Below, piece after piece: positions 53,977-64,000 of a stretch of DNA of 64,000 nucleotides. The translations under genes and the position numbers were made by a program. The stretch is from Cepaea nemoralis (Eukaryota > Mollusca > Gastropoda > Stylommatophora > Helicidae): contig JACEFZ010002092.1 of NCBI GenBank assembly GCA_014155875.1, positions 310,001-374,000 of the forward strand. Direction: 5' to 3'. Position 1 is the first letter of the stretch. Each line of letters begins with the position of its first letter. Below the pieces are notes generated by a model. The model did not search any database. It worked only from the letters and a program-made list of their open reading frames with translations, and was not told the DNA's origin.

Positions 53977-56513
53977 TGTCACGAATTGGCAGCCTTTACT
54001 TCCCAGAACAATTTTTGGTTCACCATGTAGAGAAGTTACAGAAGAAGAAATGCAATTCTCTATAATAAAGGAGGAGAAATGGAAGACAGAACAATCAGGC
54101 CTGCACACATAGAGGCATAAAATGTTGTAGCAAAAGGAACCCATTCAGCTGTGAAGTGTCAGAACAGATGGCTGCTGGCTACTAAAACAGGATGGTGGGA
54201 ATTGCAATAAACCCAGAATGAAATCACACAGACCATCAGACTAGGGTTGTAAAACCAGGCAGTCCAGCTTAAAGGTGTTACAGGTCAAACTGACAATTAC
54301 CCCCACTGTAGGGCAGACTGTGAAACTGATCTGGGGCTGGCAACACAAAACCATCCAGGTGTGACACTATGGTGAGGGTTAGTGGTTCAGAATAGATTTA
54401 TGACTGCCAGGGGGAGATAAGTCAGTCTGCATGAGAAAAGAGGTGTGAACTGGCCCACACTTGAATAGAATTAATTACCTTAGGAGGTCAGCATGTTTCT
54501 GTCATACCAGACAGAAAGGTGCCAAGGAGATAATAGGGTCTGCTGGACTCAGCTTAAATAAGGGTCCCTAGCTCTGGTCATGTTAGAAACGAAAAAATCT
54601 CTGAACAGGTAGGAACTATCTCAATGTCTGTAGTCATATGCATGATTATTATGTTGGCTCCTAGGAAGGATTTCTTAGTAACTATGCAACAGTCTTTTAG
54701 ACATATGAACTTTCAGTCTATATCTGATCTAGGTTATTGCAAGAACTATCATTGTCATAGGTTACTTGAGTGTTCTTTCTGAGTTCTGTGTTCAATATCA
54801 TTGTGCTGTAAGTGCTACTCTTCTGAGAAGTAGAAACTTATGGAAGGCAGGTCTTGTCTAGATATACTTGAGGTGTCGTAGCAGATGCTTGCCATCTCTT
54901 TCTAAACTAGACTAGTCTCGTTTTGGTGTGTGCATTTGTTGTACAGATTATAGTCAACTGACTATTTAGTTAATTCTTACAACAGCAGTAACTAAGTGGT
55001 AACTTCAATTAGACTTGTTGTATATCTCATTTTGTAGCTATACAATATTAGTACTCATCAATAATGTCTGATGCTATTATGTTGAGTATCATTAGATGCC
55101 CATCTTGAAGTAATATAATGTTTACGGATATGTTGGATGTATGTATGTGTAATTTCATATGAATATACGATGCTAGTAATATGCTTCGTACATATTCTTT
55201 TTGTGTATATACGTCTCATTTCGTATACCTACAAACTAACTAGTGCATTATGCTATGATGTTAAAGTATCATAATATGTCTAGTTTAATCAATATGTTTA
55301 TGTGTATTGGATGTTTGATATATTGATTTGTCATATGCAAACCTACCAATATGAAGTGTTATGCTATTGTCTGCGCATTGGCACATTGGCCAATGATTGT
55401 GTTGGAAGCAGAGGTGTAATGGTACAGACATTACCCACAATTGGTATAGGTATATGGTGCTAAACTTTCTCAGTGTATTGTGGGCGTGCGTTCACGGTAA
55501 TGCTTGTGAACCTGGCACAGCTACTGGTCCCGGCTTGTAAGCCCGGATGACCCGGCATTATTATAATACCATTACCGACCCTGTGAGCTGCTAAACTAAC
55601 TTTGGACGGAGCGGCTGTATGACACAGAATTTCTGTATTAGCGACATGGACATGGGGCGGCAGAAATGTAATCATTACAGGCGTGTGAGACAATTGAAAA
55701 GCCCGTCCCAGACTAAAGACAGTAGGGAGAAGGAGGATGGTGAACACAGTAGAGCTGGAAGATAAACTTGGCCAGACTGGTCATTGTATATGTTTGTGTT
55801 ATGATATGTTTTAATTAGGATTGCGCTGATGTAGAACTAGATATAACACATTCTTGATTTTCTTTCAAGCTCTCACAAGGAGCACCTATGTTATAGATCT
55901 CAAGACTAGAGACTACTGACTAGGAGTGTCAGGACTGACAGGATCGTCAGAATACCGGCAAGCTGTTTCTTTTTTGAGTCTACTGGAGAGTGGGGATCTG
56001 GACCACAGTTCCAGATCGATGAAGTAACAAGTAAAGTTACGTAATGTTTCTCATCACAATAATATATGATTTCATCATCCCCATATTGAAGACCGTCAGA
56101 TGTCTATGATTAGTAAATAAATGTTGTAGTCTTGTAACTCATAGTTCTCTCGTTATATTTTAATTCCAATTGTGCATACGTGTTGTTGTGTACATTGGTG
56201 GGGGTTCACTTACATACCAAGGAAAGGAGCAGTCAGGGAGAAAAACCTGTACTAGGATAGTTGTCCTTAAACTTTAATTCAGACTTAAAAATCTATCCTG
56301 GCTAACCTTCTCTTTCCTATACCTTGGCGAATATTCAGCCCAGTTCATTTCAATTTTGTAACGAGCCACTTGGAGCTGTACGTTGGATATTCATGGGCTT
56401 AATCTGTAGTTCAGGAATATAGATTTTGTCCCTAGTCAGTTTCTGACTATTTAGGGTTGCTCGCCAGTGAATAATATTTTCATCTAGCCGGTGGGGCACC
56501 CCGACTTATGACA
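53977..56513 (+). repeat. 5' LTR (right edge approximate)
   Basis: Direct repeat with 61811-64000, almost identical by eye. The 5' copy has 47 bases (55187-55233) that the 3' copy lacks. Agtaaataaa near 56120 contains a poly(A) signal. The exact right edge cannot be fixed because the 3' copy leaves the window at a point equal to about 56219; gtcagtttctgac (56449) and ttatgaca (56506-56513) are both possible LTR ends before a primer-binding site. A minus-strand open frame at 55460-55747 exists in both LTRs and has no known domain. Confidence 0.85.
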
Positions 56514-57143
56514 GATTGGGGTCCAGTCCGTGATCCTGAACCAGGATTCTAGTAATCATAGTGATTCTACTAGACCCTAGACATACGATTTTAAAAGTTA
56601 ACTCGTGTAATCTTCAGTCATCAAAATAGACTATCATCAGATGTAGCTAATTTTAGTTGAGGAAGTTACAGAGTATAGATATAACTTTTCAAAAGTGTAT
56701 AACAGATAAGAACTTATGAGAACTACCTCATCTATCATTTATTGATAAGTATTTTAATTCTTATCATTTAGTGTATCATTCATCATTTAATGATAACTGA
56801 TCACTTTAATCATATTTACATTGATGTGTTTGATGATTTAACTGCTTGATTGATTTGCCATTTTATGCTTACTTATGCCATTTTCATTATGACATGTATG
56901 CAGTGCATTTTAATATTTATTTAGGTAAATATTACTGATTACTGTGTAGTATATCTCTCACACTTACTTCACTGCGGTCGCCAGAAACTACTTGAATATT
57001 ACTTTCAGTTGTCTTTCACTGCTGAGGCTAAACTCTACACATTGGTTTAGGTTCTGCTGTCATTGGTTCACTCTTGTCTTTCTAGCTTAGCTCTAATTTT
57101 GATAGATACATAAGAGCTTATTTGAATATAGCCATTAGCAAAT
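56514..57143 (+). other. LTR element leader region
   Basis: Non-coding AT-rich sequence between the 5' LTR and the gag-like ATG. Gattggggtccagtccgtga just after the LTR edge is a candidate primer-binding region but matches no tRNA end that I can name. Confidence 0.5.
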
Positions 57144-57831
57144 ATGGACTCACCTTCCCAGGATCTAGATTATCTGAAGGCGCGAACAGATTACTTAGAG
57201 TCCACGAGAAGGTTAGGCATAATAGAGGGCTTAACAGGAGAACAATTAGAAATATACATCAGAGATGAGATGAAAGAGTGGGACATGGCGGAGGAACAGA
57301 TGAATAAAACAATTGATGAGTTATTTGAAGCAAAAGAGCGTAGCAAAACTGAAGAAGCAGAGATTAATATAAAGCATATGGAAGTAGTCAATGCAGAGAA
57401 GCTAACCTTTCTAGCGGAACATAAGGTAGGAGATATGGATGCTCACCCAACCAGGAAGGAAGGGACATCTTTGCCAACCACCGCGGAATCAGAGTTAGTG
57501 GACCGGGAACTACAGGTTCTCATTCGACCCAGTCTTAAATGGAAAAGAGGGAAGAAGAAACGTGCCAAGGGCACTTCAAACAGTCACAAACGTGATAACT
57601 GTTTGCACCACGGAAATTGTGGTCTCACTGGTTCGCCAGTACAGGACCTTCAGGAAAACCACTTGACTTCTACGAGAAATGAATCTCGAGAGAAAGAGGA
57701 ACTGAAGGCAACCTTTAATGAGGTCGCAGGCGGAGACCTAGCCGTTTCTCACATTCCCTTCTGTTCACAGAATCACGAAGTGGAATTACATCTGACTGAA
57801 ATAGGGAGGATGGAAGTAACTGACATCTGAA

Positions 57832-59478
57832 GAATATATTAGTACAGCTAACAGCAGAATACAGCAAGCCTTATTAGCGCTAGAGGACTGGTTAAAATCA
57901 TGGCTAGTGAAGATAAGTGAGGAGAAAACAACATGCACAGTGTTCTCCCTCTCAAATAAAACTCAGCAACCTAAGCTGGTATTGAATGGAAAAATATTGC
58001 ACCATGAAGAAAATCCAAACTATCTAGGAGTCACCTTTGATCGTCGCCTGACATGGAAGACACAGGTTGAGAAAAATCGAACAAGAGCAAGGCAGAGAAT
58101 GGCAATCATGAAAAAGCTAGCTGGTACAACGTGGGGAGCAGATGAGAAAGTTCTCAAGAAGTTATATACTGGACGGGTGAGGCCAGTACTGGAATATGGC
58201 ATTGCAGCTTGGGCAACAGCAGCTAAGTCAAACTTTAACAAAATAAGTAGAGTCCAAAACCAAGGAATGCGAATCATAACTGGAAGCCTGAAGACAACGC
58301 CTATTAATGAACTAGAAAAGATCACTTGTTTACAACCAATGCAGGATAGAAGAGATAGCAGAGCCCAGCAACAAGCAGAAAAATTTAGAAGATTGACAGA
58401 CCACCCTATGTACAACAGATTTAATGGTTTTGGAAAGGGAAGACTGAAGCGTAGCAACTTTGTAGAAACTGCAAAACGAAGGATTAGGGCAGATCCTATA
58501 CTTAACATATCAACAGTCAAGCCCATACACAATGCACACAAGTTCCCAGCTTGGAGACAGCAGCAACTGCCTGAGATGATAGAAAACATTCCTGGTATTG
58601 AGAGAAAGAACACTCAGCATGAAACCGAAAGAAGAGAAATAACCCTAAACTACATAAAAGAACATTACCCAAGCAGGAATTGGACCCATGCATATACAGA
58701 TGGATCAGCCAAAAATTCAATAGAGAATGGAGGAGGAGGAATTCTCCTAAATCTAAAAAATGGAGTGAAAAAAACACATTCAATGGCAACTGGAAAATTT
58801 TCAAGTAACTTCAAAGCGGAGGTAGAGGCTTTGAAAACTGCAGCAGAAATGCTCCTGATGGAGGAAAATAAAGAGAAGCAAATAGCTATCTTCACAGATG
58901 CAAAGTCAGCTGTCTCAATGCTGAAGAGCAATAACAGCACAGAACTAACTGACCTAAGAGCAGCACTCCATGGTCTATGCCAGAAATCCAAAAAAGTTGT
59001 AATACAGTGGATCCCATCACATTGCAGTATACCTGGAAACGAAGAGGCTGACAGACTGGCAAAAGAGGGCGGACGACTACCACAGCCTGACATAGACATA
59101 ACCTATAATGAGGCAAAGAGGTTGATAAAAAGCACTTATAGAACCAAATGGGAATCAGAGCATCCAGGCCATCAGAAGGATGATACATATTACAAACTCG
59201 ACCGAAGAGAACAAGTAGCAATCTTCAGACTCCGCACAGGACATAACAGGCTGAAATACCACTTGTTCAATAAACTAAAGATAGGAGATACCGATGAATG
59301 TAATTGTAGAACTGGAAAAATGACAGCAAAACATTTGCTGCAGGATTGCCCAACGTATGCAGAACAGAGAAAGATATTTTGGCCCACACCTGCTTCATTT
59401 GAGGACAAGCTCTATGGAGATATCAACAAGCTCAAGTTGACCGCAGCTTACTTTAACTGCATACAGGTTGACATTTAG
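57832..59478 (+). CDS. LINE-B RT thumb, RNase H and C-terminal domain, open
   Basis: Open for about 548 codons from the truncation point (ATG at 57907; 523 residues). The RT part starts after the catalytic motif: YISTANSRIQQALLALEDW, NYLGVTFDRRLTWK, GRVRPVLEYGIAAWATAAKS. RNase H: HAYTDGSAKNSIEN (D), FKAEVEALKTAAEM (E), IAIFTDAKSAVSML (D), PSHCSIPGNEEADRLAKEG (H, D). The C-terminus holds CNCRTGKMTAKHLLQDCPTY with a C-x-C...H...C pattern and ends at FNCIQVDI. It has no stops or frameshifts, unlike copies 1 and 2, but lacks endonuclease and RT core, so it is dead on arrival. It differs enough from copy 1 to be a separate subfamily. Confidence 0.93.
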   Translation, partial: EYISTANSRIQQALLALEDWLKSWLVKISEEKTTCTVFSLSNKTQQPKLVLNGKILHHEENPNYLGVTFDRRLTWKTQVEKNRTRARQRMAIMKKLAGTTWGADEKVLKKLYTGRVRPVLEYGIAAWATAAKSNFNKISRVQNQGMRIITGSLKTTPINELEKITCLQPMQDRRDSRAQQQAEKFRRLTDHPMYNRFNGFGKGRLKRSNFVETAKRRIRADPILNISTVKPIHNAHKFPAWRQQQLPEMIENIPGIERKNTQHETERREITLNYIKEHYPSRNWTHAYTDGSAKNSIENGGGGILLNLKNGVKKTHSMATGKFSSNFKAEVEALKTAAEMLLMEENKEKQIAIFTDAKSAVSMLKSNNSTELTDLRAALHGLCQKSKKVVIQWIPSHCSIPGNEEADRLAKEGGRLPQPDIDITYNEAKRLIKSTYRTKWESEHPGHQKDDTYYKLDRREQVAIFRLRTGHNRLKYHLFNKLKIGDTDECNCRTGKMTAKHLLQDCPTYAEQRKIFWPTPASFEDKLYGDINKLKLTAAYFNCIQVDI

Positions 59479-59495
59479 AGGTGCATGAAGACCCA

Positions 59496-59900
59496 GAGGC
59501 ATGAAATGGAATATTGCTTGGTTAGCAAATCCATTATGTGGAAAGTCCAAATCGAAAGCTTGCTGTGTGGGCTTCATAAAAGGTGGAAAAGTGTTCTAGT
59601 GGCACGAAATGGAATATTGCTTGGATAGCAAATCCATTACGTGGAAAGTCCGAATCAAAAGCCCATTGTGTGGGCTTCATAAAAGGTGGAAAAGTGTCCT
59701 AGTGGCATGAAATGGAATATTGCTTGGATAGCAAATCCATTACGTGGAAAGTCCTAATCAAAAGCCCACTGTGTGGACTTCATAAAAGGTGGAAAAGTGT
59801 CCTAGTGGCACGAAATGGAATATTGCTTGGATAGCAAATCCATTACATGGAAAGTCAGAATCGAAAGCTCACTGTGTGGATGTCATCTGCAGACTGCATA
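59496..59900 (+). repeat. 103-bp tandem repeat, 4 copies, in LINE-B 3'UTR
   Basis: Ggaatattgcttgg begins at 59508, 59611, 59714 and 59817: an exact 103-base period. Units include gcaaatccattacgtggaaa and ggcttcataaaaggtgg, with a few percent differences. It forms the first part of the 3'UTR right after the stop codon. Confidence 0.95.
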
Positions 59901-60325
59901 CTTCTGGTTTCCGGAAGAACAGCCTATGGTGAACGGAAGGCCCAATATACGGAAGTGAGGCTAAGCAGCCATGTGCAGGACGTGACGATTCCTTGGGTGA
60001 GCCCAGTACCAGAGCGCTATGTATCGGCTCTGCAAGTATGGAAGCCTCCTTGGATGGTGGGGAATGCCCATGGTCTGCCCCTGCCTTCCCTTGAGGGCTG
60101 ACCAGGATCTTTGGCTGTTCTATATGGACCAGCTGGGATGGGGGATAACACCACAACAGTGAGAGTCAAACGTCCTAAGAAACCCCCGGGAAGGTTAACC
60201 CGGTCAACAAACGCCCGCAGAAGTCGGATGTGTCGGCCTAACGGCACAAGAACGCAGCTCTGCTGTAAACAGGCACAACGCAATCACATCCGAAAAAAAA
60301 ACTCCGGATGAACGAAGAAGAAGAA
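59900..60325 (+). other. LINE-B 3'UTR end and GAA tail
   Basis: A ~425-base non-coding 3' segment with tggaagcctccttggatgg, cttcccttgagggctgacc and aggttaacccggtcaac, ending actccggatgaac plus (GAA)n. The reverse of this sequence recurs at 37757-38800 (twice) and 20067-20207. Confidence 0.88.
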
Positions 60326-61273
60326 GAAGTAACTGAATCCCAGGTGAATTTCATTACTGCAATGCGGGAAGAATCACTAATTATCAGTTCAGATAATTTA
60401 ACTGGTCCGCCAGTACAAGACTCCCAGGAATCTCATTTTACTTCAACGAGAGGTGAAACTCAAGAGGAAGATGACCTGAGGACATCTTTTAAGGAGGTCG
60501 GAGATCGAAAGGTAACTGACTTTATTATTCCCTTCAGCTCAGGAGAGGATGAAGTGGGATTAAATTTGACTGACAGAGGGATGAAGGAAGACCCAGAACC
60601 CCTTGTGATCTTTGAGGCTGCAGCTCAGGACAAGACACTAGATCTCAGTTCAAATCATTTACCTAGTGTGATGGAGTGCTTAGACAGCCCACCACAGGAT
60701 TTACCTCAACTGGACTTAGCCCATGAAAGCAGGATCAGAGAGGAACATCCAGACCAGGAAACATTTCCAGTTGTTATCTCACAGTATACCAGTTCGGAGA
60801 CTCAGGAAACACAGGGAATTGTCATGAGCCAGAATATGGACTCTGATATTGTGCAGACAACATTGTCTGTAGTTGCTAAAGAAGAAATTTCTTTGCACAA
60901 GATGGAGGAAGAAACGCCTATCATCTCATTAGCTGAAGTTATCAGGGAATTCCAGCAACAGGGACCTGAAGTAACAGAAGTCAAGAGTAGTTTGGAATCA
61001 ACACTCTTAGGACTCAATCTACCCTTCAGTCAGGTCGATTTGATAGGAGTAGATCAGCTATGTGTGGATACTTTATTCAAAAGTAACACCACTTTATCGC
61101 CCTGGAGTAACTATGTTATTTCTCAAGGCAGGACAACTTGGCACACTAAATTTCCAATTTCTAGCACGGTTTTCACACGAAACTCTAATGCAGAGAAACT
61201 CAGCCCGTTAACTGATTATCAGGGGAAGAAACCGCAACACCGAGGAGGGACGATTGTTACGCCCGACATTTGA

Positions 61274-61797
61274 AGGAGGAAAGCGCCAGTTGAATTTACA
61301 TCATGGGACCATGATGTGTAACATTATTCCTTTCAAAAGGAAGCTATTGATGGATCTGTTAAGGATCTATAAGGATGGAGGAATATCACGGAGACAAGCT
61401 TTGCTGTGGCCAGCTTATGCAAGACCTCACTACGGGTACGTCCTCGGCTGAAAGCAGTAAATCACGTGAGTGAATGGTGTAAAACAATTGCTGCCCAGAG
61501 GCGTAGAAGAATCCCGTTGATTGTGATCTTTCCCAGAGGGGTAAAATTACAACCTCCTGACAATTACCGGATTTTACCAAGCTATTGCATGGAATCCCGG
61601 CCGAAAACCAGGTACAAGGATCTATCCAGAGTATCCTGGGAGTATGGAAATGGAACGTCTTTATGCAGATGCAGGACAACCCACTGCCACAAGGAATATT
61701 GGAAACCTTTAGGCAGATACAGAACGGAGAGTGCTTAGGCATTATTCTGGGATGTACGGCGTGCTTTGACAAAAGATTTCTGGCAGAAACTTTTTTT
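61274..61797 (+). other. LTR element region between gag-like frame and 3' LTR
   Basis: Two overlapping short open frames (61254-61451 and 61406-61738, the latter basic) show no protease, RT, integrase or envelope motif. Possibly residual 3' coding sequence of the parent element; I do not recognise it. Confidence 0.4.
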
Positions 61798-61807
61798 AAG
61801 GGGGAAG
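61798..61807 (+). promoter_or_regulatory. Polypurine tract of the LTR element
   Basis: Aagggggaag ends three bases before the 3' LTR start (tgtcacg at 61811), the expected position of the plus-strand primer in LTR retrotransposons. Confidence 0.75.
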
Positions 61808-61810
61808 CTC

Positions 61811-64000
61811 TGTCACGAATTGGCAGCCTTTACTTCCCAGAACAATTTTTGGTTCATCATGTAGAGAAGTTACAGAAGAAGAAATGCAATTCTCTATAAT
61901 AAAGGAGGAGAAATGGAAGACAGAACAATCAGGCCTGCACACATAGAGGCATAAAATGTTGTAGCAAAAGGAACCCATTCAGCTGTGAAGTGTCAGAACA
62001 GATGGCTGCTGGCTACTAAAACAGGATGGTGGGAATTGCAATAAACCCAGAATGAAATCACACAGACCATCAGACTAGGGTTGTAAAAACCAGGCAGTCC
62101 AGCTTAAAGGTGTTACAGGTCAAACTGACAATTACCCCCACTGTAGGGCAGACTGTGAAACTGATCTGGGGCTGGCAACACACAACCATCCAGGTGTGAC
62201 ACTATGGTGAGGGTTAGTGGTTCAGAATAGATTTATGACTGCCAGGGGGAGATAAGTCAGTCTGCATGAGAAAAGAGGTGTGAACTGGCCCACACTTGAA
62301 TAGAATTAATTACCTTAGGAGGTCAGCATGTTTCTGTCATACCAGACAGAAAGGTGCCAAGGAGATAATAGGGTCTGCTGGACTCAGCTTAAATAAGGGT
62401 CCCTAGCTCTGGTCATGTTAGAAACGAAAAAATCTCTGAACAGGTAGGAACTATCTCAATGTCTGTAGTCATATGCATGATTATTATGTTGGCTCTAGGA
62501 AGGATTTCTTAGTAACTATGCAACAGTCTTTTAGACATATGAACTTTCAGTCTATATCTGATCTAGGTTATTGCAAGAACTATCATTGTCATAGGTTACT
62601 TGAGTGTTCTTTCTGAGTTCTGTGTTCAATATCATTGTGCTGTAAGTGCTACTCTTCTGAGAAGTAGAAACTTATGGAAGGCAGGTCTTGTCTAGATATA
62701 CTTGAGGTGTCGTAGCAGATGCTTGCCATCTCTTTCTAAACTAGACTAGTCTCGTTTTGGTGTGTGCATTTGTTGTACAGATTATAGTCAACTGACTATT
62801 TAGTTAATTCTTACAACAGCAGTAACTAAGTGGTAACTTCAATTAGACTTGTTGTATATCTCATTTGTAGCTATACAATATTAGTACTCATTAATAATGT
62901 CTGATGCTATTATGTTGAGTATCATTAGATGCCCATCTTAAGTAATATAATGTTTACGGATATGTTGGATGTATGTATGTGTAATTTCATATGAATATAC
63001 GATGCTAGTAATATGCTTAACTAACTAGTGCATTATGCTATGATGTTAAAGTATCATAATATGTCTAGTTTAATCAATATGTTTATGTGTATTGGATGTT
63101 TGATATATTGATTTGTCATATGCAAACCTACCAATATGAAGTGTTATGCTATTGTCTGCGCATTGGCACATTGGCCAATGATTGTGTTGGAAGCAGAGGT
63201 GTAATGGTACAGACATTACCCACAATTGGTATAGGGTATATGGTGCTAAACTTTCTCAGTGTATTGTGGGCGTGCGTCCACGGTAATGCATGGAAACCTG
63301 GCACAGCTACTGGTCACGGCTTGTAAGCCCGGATGATCAGGCATTGTTATAATACCATTACCGACCCTGTGAGCTGCTAAACTAACTTTGGACGGAGCGG
63401 CTGTATGACACAGAATTTCTGTATTAGCGACATGGACATGGGGCGGCAGAAATGTAATCATTACAGGCGTGTGAGACAATTGAAAAGCCCGTCCCAGACT
63501 AAAGACAGTAGGGAGAAGGAGGATGGTGAACACAGTAGAGCTGGAAGATAAACTTGGCCAGACTGGTCATTGTATATGTTTGTGTTATGATATGTTTTAA
63601 TTAGATTGCGCTGATGTAGAACTAGATATAACACATTCTTGATTTTCTTTCAAGCTCTCACAAGGAGCACCTATGTTATAGATCTCAAGACTAGAGACTA
63701 CTGACTAGGAGTGTCAGGACTGACAGGATCGTCAGAATACCGGCAAGCTGTTTCTTTTTTGAGTCTACTGGAGAGTGGGGATCTGGACCACAGTTCCAGA
63801 TAGATGAAGTAACAAGTAAAGTTACGTAATGTTTCTCATCACAATATGTTATATGATTTCATCATCCCATATTGAAGACCATCAGATGTCTATGATTAGT
63901 AAATAAATGTTGTAGTCTTGTAACTCATAGTTCTCTCGTTATATTTTAATTCCAATTGTGCATACGTGTTGTTGTGTACATTGGTGGGGGTTCACTTACA
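61811..64000 (+). repeat. 3' LTR (cut by the window end)
   Basis: Matches 53977 to about 56219 in direct orientation. It lacks the 47 bases at 55187-55233 and has scattered single differences (for example aaaaccagg against aaaccagg, and cattaataatg against catcaataatg). High similarity indicates a fairly recent insertion of the whole element. Confidence 0.95.

Larger units (their letters stand above)
57824..60325 (+). mobile_element. LINE-B copy 3, 5'-truncated, 11-bp TSD
   Basis: A 2.5-kb insertion into the gag-like frame. Gaagtaactga occurs at 57813-57823 and 60326-60336, and the codon phase is the same on both sides. Order: RT thumb, RNase H and C-terminus (open frame), four 103-base tandem repeats, a ~450-base 3'UTR, and a (GAA)n tail preceded by ccggatgaac. 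This copy shows that the sequences at 37757-38800 and 20067-20207 are LINE-B 3' ends. Confidence 0.94.
57144..61273 (+). pseudogene. Gag-like protein of the LTR element, split by LINE-B
   Basis: Two pieces in the same reading frame: 57144-57823 and 60337-61273 (together about 538 codons). The first starts MDSPSQDLDYLKARTDYLES and has a charged, helix-rich N-terminal part (IEGLTGEQLEIYIRDEMKEW, residues 30-50) like gag proteins of invertebrate Ty3/gypsy elements, then a basic KWKRGKKKRAKG (residues ~133-144). Residues ~158-225 resemble the start of the second piece: GSPVQDLQENHLTSTR against GPPVQDSQESHFTSTR, then an FNEV/FKEV and an E-rich stretch, so the protein contains an internal duplication. 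The second piece is acidic, rich in E, S and T. The ATG at 60308 belongs to the LINE tail. No zinc knuckle is seen. Described only as broken. Confidence 0.65.
53977..64000 (+). mobile_element. LTR retrotransposon with giant LTRs, no visible pol
   Basis: Two near-identical long direct repeats starting tgtcacgaattggcag (53977 and 61811) flank a ~5.3-kb interior, 2.5 kb of which is a later LINE-B insertion. The remaining ~2.8 kb encodes a gag-like protein but shows no protease, RT, RNase H or integrase of its own. A purine tract aagggggaag (61798-61807) precedes the 3' LTR. Start TGTCACG, purine tract and gag type suggest a Ty3/gypsy relation; lack of pol suggests a large non-autonomous (LARD-like) element. 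The 3' LTR is cut by the window end. Confidence 0.85.

Noticed and set aside
55460..55747. 95-residue minus-strand frame present in both LTRs
   Set aside because: Duplicate occurrence is explained by LTR identity; there is no recognised domain and it is antisense to the element.

Overview
This is a stretch of animal nuclear genome, most likely from a mollusc and plausibly a gastropod. It holds one recognisable host gene set in dense repeats and nested mobile elements. The taxonomic guess rests on a reverse-strand fragment of 18S rRNA whose variable positions read like a gastropod 18S, on spliceosomal introns, and on many non-LTR retrotransposons ending in short tandem tails. There are no prokaryotic operons, Shine-Dalgarno sites or CRISPR arrays.

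The host gene is PIGV (GPI mannosyltransferase 2) on the minus strand. Its last coding exon lies at 10767-11096 and its main exon at 16366-17635, with matching phase-0 splice sites. The 5.3 kb intron between them contains a 19-bp satellite array with a higher-order repeat, a dead LINE and a SINE inside that LINE. A first coding exon is expected further upstream (higher coordinates) but was not found.

From 1 to 13.6 kb the window is mostly satellite and minisatellite DNA. The units are about 22 bp plus (CA)n (2.8-6.5 kb), 84 bp, 48 bp, 23 bp (just 3' of PIGV) and 19 bp. From 17.7 to 33 kb it is a graveyard of non-LTR retrotransposons. The commonest is an RNase H-bearing I-like family (here LINE-A, tails AATC/CTAA), with other RT families and a tRNA-derived SINE. 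From 33.9 to 37.8 kb there is a nearly full-length LINE-B (endonuclease, RT, RNase H, CCHC-like end), inactivated by a few small lesions. It is followed by inverted copies of LINE-B 3'UTR, then the first ~350 bases of 18S rRNA with probable 5'ETS.

From 41 to 53 kb come a ~590-bp TTC/GAA array growing from a LINE tail, a relic LTR, a nearly intact mariner (DD34D), a non-autonomous Helitron, a second TTC array inside a G-rich VNTR element, and a hAT element with a LINE and SINE in its interior. From 53.98 kb to the window end there is an LTR retrotransposon with very long LTRs (over 2.2 kb), a gag-like reading frame and no visible pol. Its gag frame is split by a 2.5-kb LINE-B insertion with an 11-bp target duplication.

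The most unusual thing is a composite element (22680-23776 and 49119-51040): a long G-rich VNTR joined to a conserved ~200-bp 3' segment with a short tandem tail. The two copies have separately interrupted two LINEs of different families, with 4-5 bp shared at the junctions. The architecture resembles primate SVA elements. Family names LINE-A, LINE-B and so on are labels used only in this annotation.
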